A stretch of DNA of 64,000 bases from JABLTI01 sp035528035 (GTDB lineage: Archaea; Asgardarchaeota; Heimdallarchaeia; JABLTI01), in contig DATKZI010000017.1 of the NCBI GenBank assembly GCA_035528035.1, positions 1 to 64,000 on the forward strand, read 5' to 3'. Positions 36,590-45,316 of this stretch are shown one piece after another. The notes under the pieces are model-generated. The model was given only the letters and a program-made list of their open reading frames with translations, was not told the DNA's origin and ran no database searches. Both the position numbers and the translations under genes were made by a program. Within the stretch, counting starts at the first letter, position 1. The number at the start of each line of letters is the position of its first letter.

Positions 36590-37405
36590 TTACAATAAAT
36601 CAATTATAAATTGAGCAATTCTAGAGAAATAATCTGATTCTAAATAAGATTCAACATGAGCTCGACCATCAACCCGCCATAGTAATTTTGTTGTTGTTAC
36701 TGGTATTGCATTATAGATTGCTGTAGAACAATTAGGATCAATATCGATATCATCATTTCCATGAATTATGTAGGTAGGTATTGTTATATCAGTAGCGTTA
36801 ACTGCTGGGGAAATATCTGCAAAAGTAAAACCATAATGATTTTCCATCATTTTAATGGTAATTTGACCAAAGATGGGCCATGGAAAACCAGAGCGAACGG
36901 GATAAGCTTGTTTGATCATTTTATCGCCAAATCCCCAGGATGAATCAGCAATAATTCCTGCAACATCATTGTACTGAGCAGCATAAAATAGTAAAGTAGC
37001 TGCGCCTTGGCTTTCAGCGAAAATGAACACTTGTGAATCATTTACTTCAGGTTGGTTTTTAACATAATCAACAGCTGCTCGAATATCTTTCACTTCATCA
37101 ATACCCCATGTCAATCCTAATTCAGTATCTGGAGATTCTCCACGATTTCGTGAGTCAAAAAAGAATAAACGATAATTACTGTCATAAAAACCTTCACCAT
37201 AATGATCTAGCATCCATGCCTTTGAATGCGTAGCTCCATGTAATACAATTAAGGTAATATTTGAACTGGGATCAGAAGTGTTTTTTGGTTCAATATACCA
37301 TCCACTTAAATCTAAACTATCACTTGTTGTGAATGTAACATTTTCATAAACCATACTTAAATCATGGGGATAGAGATACATTGCTTCATGATCAGGATGC
37401 AACAT
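36590..37405 (-). CDS. Alpha/beta-hydrolase, probable membrane-anchored esterase with frameshifted N-terminus
   Basis: The 271-residue open part has the alpha/beta-hydrolase elements: 'LIVLHGATHSKAWM' (oxyanion region), 'RNRGES', the nucleophile in 'VFIFAESQGAATLLF' (serine of ESQGA), the acid 'IIHGNDDIDID' and a final His in 'GRAHVES'. The open frame continues upstream of the ATG through a hydrophobic segment (SILVILSGSLVVFVIIP) with no start. An ATG at 37508 opens MKKWLKVSLVV in another frame, and dropping one T of 37475-37477 would join them into a normal signal anchor. So the true gene is probably 36590-37508 with one indel. Confidence 0.8.
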   Translation of the reverse strand: MLHPDHEAMYLYPHDLSMVYENVTFTTSDSLDLSGWYIEPKNTSDPSSNITLIVLHGATHSKAWMLDHYGEGFYDSNYRLFFFDSRNRGESPDTELGLTWGIDEVKDIRAAVDYVKNQPEVNDSQVFIFAESQGAATLLFYAAQYNDVAGIIADSSWGFGDKMIKQAYPVRSGFPWPIFGQITIKMMENHYGFTFADISPAVNATDITIPTYIIHGNDDIDIDPNCSTAIYNAIPVTTTKLLWRVDGRAHVESYLESDYFSRIAQFIIDLL

Positions 37406-37572
37406 AGTATTTTTTCCAACAACAGGTATTATTACGAAAACAACTAATGAACCTGAAAGGATAACAAGAATACTAAACTACCAATGAAACCTTTAACCAC
37501 TTTTTCATTTTAGAGGACCAAATATCGTATAATTTATGTGAATTTAAGCTTTAGGGAAAAATATAGTAAAAA

Positions 37573-38346
37573 TCATTTATCACTAGGAAATAACCCTTCA
37601 ACAAATAATGGTAATGTTTCTTCAGCTTTACCAAAAATAGAGAAATCAGCAAATTGAGTTATTGGTGTTCTTTCAAGATTAAACTCGATTACTAAAGCAT
37701 CATTTGATTTAGCAATAAAAGGAAAATCAGCTACTGGATAAACCAAACCACTTGTTCCAATGACCAATAAGATATCACAATTGGTAGTTAGAATTTCATA
37801 CGCCTTCGAGATAACATTTCTATCAAGTGATTCTCCAAACCAAATTACTCCAGGTCTAAGAAAATTACCACATGAGCAAAATGGAGGAGTTTTTGGTGTT
37901 GTTTTTAATTCCACACTTTCCCCACATTTCTGACACCAAGCATGAAAAATATCCCCATGAATTTTCAAAATATTCGTTGACCCAGCTCGTTGATGTAAAT
38001 TATCAACATTTTGAGTGATTATCCATTTTAGTAATTCTTTTCTTTGAAGAGTTGTTATTGCGATGTGTGCAGGATTAGGTTCTTTTCCTAAAATAAGATC
38101 AATGCGCCAAGAATACCATTCCCAAACAAGCTTTGGATTGTTCCGAAATGCTTGTGGAGTTGCCAAATCCAGTGCATTATAATTTTTCCATAATCCATCT
38201 GCCCCTCGAAATGTTGGTATACCCGAACCTTTTGAAATCCCTGAACCTGTTAAAGCAATAATTGATAAATCACTCTTTTTTGTTTCAAGTAAATTCTTTA
38301 CTTTTGATAGAGCATTTTCTATTGTTTTTCCATTTTCTTCAAACAT
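37573..38346 (-). CDS. Sir2-family NAD-dependent protein deacylase
   Basis: The 257-residue protein has the sirtuin motifs: 'LTGSGISKGSGIPTFRG' (NAD binding; the usual GAGIS reads GSGIS), 'ITQNVDNLHQRAGS', the catalytic His in 'LKIHGDIF', two CxxC zinc pairs (CQKC, CSC), and 'VIGTSGLVYPVADFP'. It would remove acyl groups from lysines, for example on Alba or histones. It is monocistronic. Confidence 0.9.
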   Translation of the reverse strand: MFEENGKTIENALSKVKNLLETKKSDLSIIALTGSGISKGSGIPTFRGADGLWKNYNALDLATPQAFRNNPKLVWEWYSWRIDLILGKEPNPAHIAITTLQRKELLKWIITQNVDNLHQRAGSTNILKIHGDIFHAWCQKCGESVELKTTPKTPPFCSCGNFLRPGVIWFGESLDRNVISKAYEILTTNCDILLVIGTSGLVYPVADFPFIAKSNDALVIEFNLERTPITQFADFSIFGKAEETLPLFVEGLFPSDK

Positions 38347-38646
38347 AGATATCTAATAATAACTTGACTTATGAGCTTTTCAGACTTTCGCTAATAAAAA
38401 TTAAAAACTAGAATACCCCATAATATGGAGGAGCAACAAAAAAAATGACATTAATCCTGTTCGCTTTTTTTTATCCCAGATATTGAATGATGTTCGCCCT
38501 TTTCCTATTTGCGACGGCCAATCCAACTTTACTCCTCCAAATTATGAGGGAATATCTACCCAACAACACAATTGGTTTACTTATATAAATAAGTTTGGTT
38601 TATATAGAAAATTATTATTATCGAAAAAAATAATTGAAAATCAAAA
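38347..38646. other. Gene-poor 300-base interval with two short hydrophobic fragments
   Basis: No complete gene is seen. On the plus strand a good ribosome binding site (GGAGGAG, ~38426) precedes an ATG at 38446 that opens only 13 codons (MTLILFAFFYPRY). A second frame, 38487-38588, encodes 33 mostly hydrophobic residues starting MMFALFLFATANP. They could be remnants of a lost membrane protein, but the evidence is thin. Confidence 0.25.
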
Positions 38647-39603
38647 TTATTTAGAGATTTTTTCACGAAAAGAAGCAAAGAATTCTGTGAGATCAATATT
38701 TCCTCCTGAAATCATTATCCCAACACGATGATCTTTTACATCTATTTTACCTGAAAGAATGCCTGCTAATGAGACTGCTCCAGAAGGTTCTACAACAAGT
38801 TTCATTCGTTCCCAAAGAAATTGCATAGCATTAACTATTTCTTCTTCTGTTACAGTTATAATATCATCAACATAAGCTCTAACTATTTTGAAAGTATTTG
38901 GACCAAGTTGTGTACGCAAGCCGTCAGCAATAGTATTGGGGTTTATTGATGGAAAAATCTTACCCGCTTTGAAAGATTTAAATGCATCATCAGCGTTTTC
39001 TGGTTCTACTGCGATAACTTTTGCAGAAGGTAAAAGACCTTTTGTAGCTATCGCTGTTCCACTCAAAAAACCGCCTCCTCCAACTGGAGCAAAAATATAG
39101 TCTAGTTTTCCCACTTCTTTTATAAATTCGTAGGCAGCAGTTCCTGCACCCTGAATGATACGCAAGTCATCAGAAGGATGAACTAGAGTGTATCCATATT
39201 CTTTAATGAGTGGTTTTACAGCTTCTTCTCTATCACCTGGTTTCGATCCACAGAAGACTATTTCAGCACCATACCCTTTTGTAGCAGTGACTTTTACTTT
39301 GGGAGCGTTTTCAGGCATGACTATTACTGCTTTTACTCCCACTGTTTTTGCAGCTAAAGATAAAGCTTGTGCGTGATTTCCTGAGGAATGAGTTATTACT
39401 CCACGTTTTTTTTCTTCATCATTCAATTGAAGGAGAGTATTAATCGCTCCTCTAAATTTGAAAGCACCGATTTTTTGAAAATTTTCACATTTAAAAAAGC
39501 AATTACATTGTAATTGATCATTCAAAGTTGTAGATGTCATTATAGGTGTTTTATTGACAAAATCTTTGATTCGACTATATGCTGCTTCTACTTCTTCAAA
39601 CAT
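38647..39603 (-). CDS. Threonine/serine dehydratase-family PLP enzyme
   Basis: The 318-residue protein is a fold-type II PLP enzyme of the threonine deaminase/serine racemase group: the PLP lysine in 'QKIGAFKFRGAINTLL' (about residue 52), 'SSGNHAQALSLAAK', the glycine loop 'VGGGGFLSG' and 'SGGNIDL' at the end. There is no C-terminal ACT regulatory domain, so it is catabolic TdcB-like or racemase-like rather than biosynthetic IlvA. Confidence 0.9.
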   Translation of the reverse strand: MFEEVEAAYSRIKDFVNKTPIMTSTTLNDQLQCNCFFKCENFQKIGAFKFRGAINTLLQLNDEEKKRGVITHSSGNHAQALSLAAKTVGVKAVIVMPENAPKVKVTATKGYGAEIVFCGSKPGDREEAVKPLIKEYGYTLVHPSDDLRIIQGAGTAAYEFIKEVGKLDYIFAPVGGGGFLSGTAIATKGLLPSAKVIAVEPENADDAFKSFKAGKIFPSINPNTIADGLRTQLGPNTFKIVRAYVDDIITVTEEEIVNAMQFLWERMKLVVEPSGAVSLAGILSGKIDVKDHRVGIMISGGNIDLTEFFASFREKISK

Positions 39604-39750
39604 GATAACTTAAAGGAAATCATTAAACAATTAAAACTTTCGTTATCATAAAATATTTTGTTTGAAATTGTAAAGTTATTCCTAAATAGCAAAGTTTAAT
39701 TTGGATTTACAATCTTCTAGTATAAAATTCTTCATGGTTGATGCTCACAA

Positions 39751-40359
39751 ATGGATACGAAAATTGTTGCAATTGAAGATGATATCGCAAAAGATAGAAA
39801 ATTAAGAAGAGATATCATTATCTGGGAAGCAGTAGGTTGGTTAATTATTTTTGGTTTCGGTAATCTATTTCACTTTTATTATGAATGGGTTCCTTGGAAG
39901 GGTTATGGCTGGTTTTTTGCAATAAATGAAAGCATGTGGGAACATATAAAATTAGCTTTTTGGCCGGCGCTAATATTCTATACTATACAATATTTTGTTT
40001 TAAGAAAGCGAACAGAGAAGATCATTGTAGCAAAAGCAATAGCATTATATGTTGGTCCTATAGTAATGTTAGCTTTCTATTACACGATGGTTGGTGTTTT
40101 TGGTGAAGAAATTAAATCAATCTGGCTTAGCATTATAACTTTTATTTTCGCAACAGTTATTCAGCAGCTCTCAAGTTATGCATTACTAACGATTAAACCT
40201 GTAATAGATAAAAAGAAACAAAAAATCCTTGATATAATTTCATTAGTAGTTGTTGGATTATTAATGATTGCAATGATAGTTTTTACTTACGTTCAACCAC
40301 AAATAGATCTTTTCTATGATACCTATAATGCAACCTATGGATTCCTACCTACAACCTAA
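39751..40359 (+). CDS. DUF6512-type membrane protein (copy 1)
   Basis: The 202-residue protein has six predicted membrane helices and a signature 'NLFHFYYEW' followed by 'INESMWEHIKLAFWPALIFY'. The next gene is a paralogue carrying the same signature. The conserved Trp/His/Glu cluster facing the membrane is distinctive, but no activity is known to me. A GGTTGATG-like ribosome binding site lies upstream. Confidence 0.7.
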   Translation: MDTKIVAIEDDIAKDRKLRRDIIIWEAVGWLIIFGFGNLFHFYYEWVPWKGYGWFFAINESMWEHIKLAFWPALIFYTIQYFVLRKRTEKIIVAKAIALYVGPIVMLAFYYTMVGVFGEEIKSIWLSIITFIFATVIQQLSSYALLTIKPVIDKKKQKILDIISLVVVGLLMIAMIVFTYVQPQIDLFYDTYNATYGFLPTT

Positions 40360-40495
40360 AAATCACTAGAAACCATCATACTTTAATTTGATGTTAATTT
40401 TTCTTATTTTTTAATAAATAAAAAATGAAAATCTTAAATAATTAAAGAACTAACTTTTTACTTGTAAGAATAATAGATAAATTAGGGTGATATTT

Positions 40496-41089
40496 ATGCA
40501 TTTTAGAACCATAGATGAAATTGAAGAACATAAAAAAACCATTAGAATCTGGTACATTGTAGGCGGTGTAGCAATCTTTAGCTTGGGAGCATTATGGCAT
40601 TTCATATTTGCTTGGACAGATGGTTGGGCACCAATAGGTTGGTTATTACCTGTAAATGAAAGTGTTTGGGAACATGTCAAGTTAATGTTTTGGCCAGCAT
40701 TGATCTTTTATGGGATTGAATCTATCTTCCTTTATAAAAAGACAAATAATTATCTTATAGCGAAAACTACTACCTTTTATTTCATACCAATAATGAGCAT
40801 AAGCATTTTCTTTACAGTTTATGGAGCAACAGGTTTCGAGAGTTTCATTTTTGATACGATTGTTTTAGCATTATTAACAGTAGCATCGCAGTTTATTAGC
40901 TATAAGATAGTAACAGCTGAACCAATAGCTGAGAAAAGACATCTTGTTTTAATTATTATCGCAATTATACTAACTGTCTTACTTGCAACGCTATTAATTG
41001 TCTTTACATACGTAACACCACATATACCTCTCTTCGAACATGAATTTGCTAATGAAACAGGACTTTATGGTATATTACCTAATTACTAA
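40496..41089 (+). CDS. DUF6512-type membrane protein (copy 2)
   Basis: This ~197-residue paralogue of the previous gene shares 'ALWHFIFAW', 'VNESVWEHVKLMFWPALIFY' (20 residues) and the six-helix layout. It lies 136 bases downstream in the same direction. The start at ATG 40496 has GGGTGAT 6 bases upstream; the GTG nine bases earlier is inside it. Tandem duplication is the simplest origin. Confidence 0.7.
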   Translation: MHFRTIDEIEEHKKTIRIWYIVGGVAIFSLGALWHFIFAWTDGWAPIGWLLPVNESVWEHVKLMFWPALIFYGIESIFLYKKTNNYLIAKTTTFYFIPIMSISIFFTVYGATGFESFIFDTIVLALLTVASQFISYKIVTAEPIAEKRHLVLIIIAIILTVLLATLLIVFTYVTPHIPLFEHEFANETGLYGILPNY

Positions 41090-41111
41090 AATCATTAAAA
41101 GAAGAAAAAAT

Positions 41112-41145
41112 TGACCTTTGCAAAAAAGCATAGGTCATATTAATT
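41112..41145. terminator. Hairpin between convergent genes
   Basis: TGACCT (41112-41117) pairs with AGGTCA (41132-41137), with an inner TGC/GCA pair. A T-rich plus-strand tract follows. It lies between the DUF6512 and saccharopine dehydrogenase stops. Confidence 0.45.
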
Positions 41146-41160
41146 ATTTCATTATTTTTA

Positions 41161-42474
41161 TTAGAGAACTTTTTCTTTAAAGACAATATTCATCTTTTCA
41201 AGTTCATTAAGAATTGGAGTGTATACTTCTGGACTAGTTGGAATGATAACCCCTGTTCCTTTTATAGTTCCTTCAAGCATCATTCTAACTGCTATAGCTA
41301 CTGGTAAGGATACTGTTCTAGCCATAGAAGAGTCACCATTTGGTATACCATAATCCAATAAGGTTGAAGTAATAGTTTCTTTTTTACCATCAGGGTATTC
41401 AGCTTTGAATTCATGTAACATAATAATCATATCTTGTTCTCCAGGATTAAAGCCACCTAATTTTTCTAAGAAATGATCAGCTAAAACATCTAGATAGGAA
41501 TTTCCTTTGGGTATTGGATTGTTACTGAATAATCCTAACCATTCCAATCTATTCAAACATTTGGCATCTTCTGATTTACCTAATTGTTTTGCAACTTCAC
41601 CTTTGATGTTTTCACCGGAATAGTTCAATATTTTTTGTAACATTTGCTTCCAAGTTAATCCTTCTAAACCTTCTTTTGCTTCTTTATCCATTAAACCTAA
41701 ATCAAACAAGGCTTGAAGCGTTTCACACCAACCAGGATATCTAAATGTTCCTCTGAACATTGTTTTAATACCTTCAAGGCCATAGAGATTAATATATTGC
41801 ATACTATCTCTATTAGGATAAGCTTCCAAATCCATACCTTCAACTTTCATAGGCCAGTGATGATTGAAGAGATCACCACTTTTGATGTCAATAACTTTGC
41901 CATTTTCCAAATATTGAGCAGCATTGGTTCCAGCTAAAATAACACCTTTTGGAGACCAGGAAAATTTGTAGCCCATAGGATTAGTATTAGAGTTAGGGGC
42001 AGGCAAACCACCAGTAATAGAACGGAAACTAGTTACCTTACCACCTTTTTCTTTAACATTATGAATAATCCTCATTGCAGACATATGATCTGTTCCAGGA
42101 TCAACACCACATTCATTCATAATAAGAATACCAGCATTTTTCGCATCAGTATCTAATCCTTTCATTGCATCACTAACATATGAGGTTGTAGCCATATGTT
42201 TGCCATTTTTTATACAAGCTTTAGCTATATCGGGATGATAAACATAAGGAAGTAAACTTATAGCTAAATCAGCATTCTGGATGAGCCCGGATTCATCAAG
42301 TGAATCTTTAGTAATATCAAAAGCTACAGCTTTGCCATGTGGATGGTTATCAACAATTGCTTCAGCTTTGCTTACTGTTCTTGAAGCAACAGTAACTTCA
42401 AAACCTTTATCCAATAAATATCTAATTCCTGGTTTAGCAACTAAACCAGCACCAAAAACAACGATTTTTTGCAT
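41161..42474 (-). CDS. Saccharopine dehydrogenase (eukaryote-like SDH/LYS9 half)
   Basis: The ~437-residue protein starts 'QKIVVFGAGLVAKPGIRYLL' (NAD(P)-binding Rossmann), then 'VASRTVSKAEAIV', 'ISLLPYVYHPDIAKAC', 'NECGVDPGTDHMSAMR' and 'RGTFRYPGWCETLQALFDLG'. This is the saccharopine dehydrogenase domain that in eukaryotes forms LYS9 or the C-terminal half of LKR/SDH. With the LKR-like gene at 45317-46642 it would convert lysine through saccharopine to aminoadipate semialdehyde, or the reverse. I prefer ATG 42474; ATG 42483 and TTG 42489 are alternatives. Confidence 0.88.
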   Translation of the reverse strand: MQKIVVFGAGLVAKPGIRYLLDKGFEVTVASRTVSKAEAIVDNHPHGKAVAFDITKDSLDESGLIQNADLAISLLPYVYHPDIAKACIKNGKHMATTSYVSDAMKGLDTDAKNAGILIMNECGVDPGTDHMSAMRIIHNVKEKGGKVTSFRSITGGLPAPNSNTNPMGYKFSWSPKGVILAGTNAAQYLENGKVIDIKSGDLFNHHWPMKVEGMDLEAYPNRDSMQYINLYGLEGIKTMFRGTFRYPGWCETLQALFDLGLMDKEAKEGLEGLTWKQMLQKILNYSGENIKGEVAKQLGKSEDAKCLNRLEWLGLFSNNPIPKGNSYLDVLADHFLEKLGGFNPGEQDMIIMLHEFKAEYPDGKKETITSTLLDYGIPNGDSSMARTVSLPVAIAVRMMLEGTIKGTGVIIPTSPEVYTPILNELEKMNIVFKEKVL

Positions 42475-42602
42475 AGTAAACATTTCCAAAATTTTTTAGT
42501 AATATATTTCTATGTTAGAAGTAACTATCTATAATTAATTAAATGTTTTTTCTCTTTTCAGATAGTGGTAAAACAACTATTTTGATTAGCTTTTCAATAG
42601 TA

Positions 42603-42715
42603 ATCATAAAAATTAGTGGATGGACGATCCTCAGTTCGCAACCCATCCGATAATTGTCTGCCATGAAATGGCAGTGATTTCATCTACAGTCATTTCTAAC
42701 TGTATCACTGAGGAA
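42603..42715 (-). ncRNA. Structured intergenic element, candidate small RNA or 5' leader
   Basis: Read on the minus strand this ~110-base interval is richer in G+C than its surroundings and folds well by eye. An 8-bp end-to-end stem TCCTCAGT/ACTGAGGA (42714-42707 with 42635-42628) encloses hairpin TACAGT/ACTGTA and a perfect 7-bp hairpin CTGCCAT-TTC-ATGGCAG. A further pair GGATGG/CCATCC (about 42648-42643 with 42623-42618) would cross the outer stem as a pseudoknot. A T-run follows at 42607-42603. It lies 130-240 bases upstream of the saccharopine dehydrogenase start, so it may be an independent RNA or a cis-acting leader. No known RNA family is recognised; a box C/D fit is poor. Confidence 0.45.
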
Positions 42716-42719
42716 ACAA

Positions 42720-42745
42720 GTATATATACACAATTTTTAGATTAA
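42720..42745 (-). promoter_or_regulatory. TATA-like boxes ahead of the structured element
   Basis: Minus-strand CTAAAAAT (about 42745-42738) lies ~25 bases before the outer stem, the usual archaeal TATA distance. A second, palindromic GTATATATAC occupies 42729-42720. Confidence 0.35.
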
Positions 42746-42748
42746 AGG

Positions 42749-43540
42749 TTATTGCTGATTGCTATTAATTTTCAAGTAACTCTTTAATGATACGGGTTTA
42801 AATTCATCTAACTTTTCCAAATTAACAAACTGACATCGTTTCTTTGACCCACTATGTATACTGAAAGGTAATCGAATAATCCTTCTGGTATCTAAAGTGA
42901 TTGGTGCATCAATTAGGATATTTTCTTCATGTAAAATCCTTTTAACAAATTCTAATTTTACATCTTGAGCTTGCCCCTCTCGCATTCTAGGATTCTCATA
43001 AACTTCTTGTACATAATCACGAACATTAAAATCATAAACATAAATATGAAAACCCTTTTCTCCACTAAAAACTACTTTGATGTTTTTAAAGTGACATTTT
43101 TCATGTAGAAATTCAACCAATTTTTTTGCTTCCCGTTTAGCTAGATCGAAGTTCCCAGGAGCATCTATATCAAAGTAAAGCTCACTATAAAGATAACAAT
43201 TACTTGCAACCTCATAGCCAGGTTTTTGTTTTTTCTTGAATGATCTAGGACCTAGATTTTGAGGGTCTAACCAACAACTTGTAGTATAATAAACATCAGC
43301 AGGTGTATATCTCACGAGTAATTTTCTTAGTTTATCTATAGAATTAATTCGATCTTGAATTTTCAACACTCTGATTTTTTTGTTCAAACCATAAACAAAA
43401 AATCTGAATTGTCTTTGAGTAGAATTAGGTGGAAGCCAAAGCTCAGTTTTTTCGTAATATTTTCTTAAAATAGCTCTTTTCCTTAAAATCCTTCTTTTGC
43501 GAAAAAACCATTCTAATTTCCAAAAAGGATTCCTAGGCAT
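42749..43540 (-). CDS. Archaeo-eukaryotic primase (PriS-like) protein, short form
   Basis: The 263-residue protein shows the primase small-subunit motifs: 'PADVYYTTSCWLDPQNLGP' near 95-113, motif I 'LYFDIDAPGNFDL' with the metal aspartates (about 140), motif II 'VFSGEKGFHIYVYDF' (about 180), and motif III 'DTRRIIRLPFSIHSGS' (about 230). It lacks the zinc knuckle of typical PriS, is shorter than usual (about 350 residues), and opens with a very basic ~25-residue segment. It could be the replicative PriS or a divergent repair/element primase. The ATG has GGTGG upstream. Confidence 0.75.
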   Translation of the reverse strand: MPRNPFWKLEWFFRKRRILRKRAILRKYYEKTELWLPPNSTQRQFRFFVYGLNKKIRVLKIQDRINSIDKLRKLLVRYTPADVYYTTSCWLDPQNLGPRSFKKKQKPGYEVASNCYLYSELYFDIDAPGNFDLAKREAKKLVEFLHEKCHFKNIKVVFSGEKGFHIYVYDFNVRDYVQEVYENPRMREGQAQDVKLEFVKRILHEENILIDAPITLDTRRIIRLPFSIHSGSKKRCQFVNLEKLDEFKPVSLKSYLKINSNQQ

Positions 43541-43618
43541 AACTATCCACCAAGATTTTAACTCTCAAATTTTGTTATAGAATTACTGATATTCTATAAA
43601 TAAAATAAAGTGGTTTTA

Positions 43619-44038
43619 TTACCACTTACCATGTTTCTTTAAAGCTTCAACAAGATTGGCATCTTCAAAAACTAATGTTTTGGTGAGCTCATTAAATGCT
43701 TTATCTGACCAAACATTTACTTTTTTACCGGACATAGTTGAAAAAGTACCAAAATGAGTTCTAAAATTATTCATTAAAGTTCCTTTCATTTTTTCATATT
43801 CACTTCTTGAAGAAACTTCTACTCTTGTTCTCATAGACAAACGATTATATCTTTTAGATTTTAATCGAATGGTACATTTAACTGGTAGAGAATTAGTCTC
43901 ATCTGAGGAAATAGCTCTTCTTGTACTTGAATCATCATCTCGTATACTACTATCTGATGAATTGCCATCGACAGCTTTTTCAAGGTCATCAGCTATTTCT
44001 TTTACTGCTTCCTTAATTTTTCTGAAGAACACTGACAT
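43619..44038 (-). CDS. Hypothetical protein with serine/aspartate-rich linker
   Basis: The ~139-residue protein has an N-terminal amphipathic helix (FFRKIKEAVKEIADDLEKAV), a Ser/Asp-rich linker (about 26-50) and a basic alpha/beta domain (about 52-139: 'VKCTIRLKSKRYNRLSMRT', then a final helix). The ATG at 44038 has GAGGT 5 bases upstream. No family is recognised. It is in line with the primase-like gene, 78 bases before it. Confidence 0.6.
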   Translation of the reverse strand: MSVFFRKIKEAVKEIADDLEKAVDGNSSDSSIRDDDSSTRRAISSDETNSLPVKCTIRLKSKRYNRLSMRTRVEVSSRSEYEKMKGTLMNNFRTHFGTFSTMSGKKVNVWSDKAFNELTKTLVFEDANLVEALKKHGKW

Positions 44039-44187
44039 CATACCTCATTATATTAATGATTTATTTTTTCGAGTTTAAACCTTTAAAGTTATTTATTTAA
44101 AAATTAGAGAAATAGTTAGTGAAAATAAAGAAGTAATACTTTAACTTCCTTTTACAAAAATACTTTTTCTTCTTTTAAATAACTTAT

Positions 44188-45276
44188 TTATTTTACTGAT
44201 CTGAAGATTTTTCTAATAAGTGAAATATCATCAAGAATAAATGTTTCATTAGAAATTTGATTTATAGAACCAATTTCAGGCTTAATATTAAGTAAGGTTT
44301 CTGAGGTTATTTTTGCTCTAATTGCTTCTATAAAGTCAACAGCATTAATTATCAAATAAGGTCTATCATGAAATGGAGTTATTTTTATCTCAATAGAATC
44401 AGTGATTTGCAAATCATTATGTATAGTTGCAACAAAAGTATATGCTTTTACTAGAAATTCCTGTTTTTTAGACCATTCCTTTTCCACTAATGCTTTCCTA
44501 AAAATTGGGCTCAATTTTGTGCTACAGTTTAATTTACTGAAAGCTGTTCCTAACCATTTACTGTAAGGAGCATATCTTTTTTCCATTAGAAAACATAATT
44601 TCATTAATTTAGCTATTTGATTAGTTACTAAAATCTGCAATCCTAATTCATCTTTCAATTCAGCAGCTCTTCCTGGAAAAGCCATTTCTTCAGCTATTAT
44701 ACTCCATTGTTTCATCATAAGATACAACCAGATTTCATTAGGATAATAACTGAATTTCTCTCTAATTTCTGAGAGCTTCATTAGACCATCGTAATAAACA
44801 GCACCACTAGTGATAGCTAGCAATCTCTGTTCAGGAAAAGACAACCAATCAAATACAGAAAGATCAGAATAAGGTTGAAGACCTAGAAATTTCTGGAAAA
44901 AAGAGTCTATAGTATGAATTTCTATTCTGTGATTTACTAGTCCTTTAGTATGAAATTCATTTACTCTTACACCTTTTTCATCAGGTTCTCCAAAACAGGT
45001 AGAATAACCATGAAATTCATGTGGCAATTCATTTGAAAAACAATATAAGATTTCATCTTTGAGCTCCAAGTAATCTTTTTCTTCTAGAAATAATTCAAGT
45101 CTAAGACCCCAGTCATGATCCATTGAACGCACAGTGTCAAATCCTAAAACATCAGAACCAAAACCAATTCTTGCAGCTGAATAATTGAGTTTAGGATAAT
45201 TCCTATTTAAAATTGGTTTTATAATAGAAGAGAAAAAGATTCTATTAAGTTCTAATCCAGGAATAAAAGAAGGCAT
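44188..45276 (-). CDS. DUF4037-type nucleotidyltransferase
   Basis: The 362-residue protein carries a minimal nucleotidyltransferase motif, 'GFGSDVLGFDTVRSMDHDWG' (20 residues, about 40-59), with the G-S and paired aspartates expected for metal and NTP binding. A long helical C-terminal region includes 'EIWLYLMMKQWSIIAEEMAF' (20 residues). DUF4037 proteins have this arrangement; the substrate is unknown. The ATG has AGGAAATG upstream. The LKR-like gene ends 41 bases before this start, in the same direction. Confidence 0.8.
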   Translation of the reverse strand: MPSFIPGLELNRIFFSSIIKPILNRNYPKLNYSAARIGFGSDVLGFDTVRSMDHDWGLRLELFLEEKDYLELKDEILYCFSNELPHEFHGYSTCFGEPDEKGVRVNEFHTKGLVNHRIEIHTIDSFFQKFLGLQPYSDLSVFDWLSFPEQRLLAITSGAVYYDGLMKLSEIREKFSYYPNEIWLYLMMKQWSIIAEEMAFPGRAAELKDELGLQILVTNQIAKLMKLCFLMEKRYAPYSKWLGTAFSKLNCSTKLSPIFRKALVEKEWSKKQEFLVKAYTFVATIHNDLQITDSIEIKITPFHDRPYLIINAVDFIEAIRAKITSETLLNIKPEIGSINQISNETFILDDISLIRKIFRSVK

Positions 45277-45316
45277 AGAATCATTTCCTATAGAAAAAAG
45301 AAAGAAAGCAAGGTGA

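Noticed and set aside
38483..38731. A plus-strand reading frame of 82 codons across the start of this interval.
   Set aside because: It overlaps the 3' end of the dehydratase gene on the other strand, has no ribosome binding site and an unlikely composition.
42603..42715. Box C/D small RNA reading of the structured element.
   Set aside because: There is a CTGA and a GTGATA-like box, but the C box is imperfect and the D box overlaps the outer stem, which does not fit a normal kink-turn.
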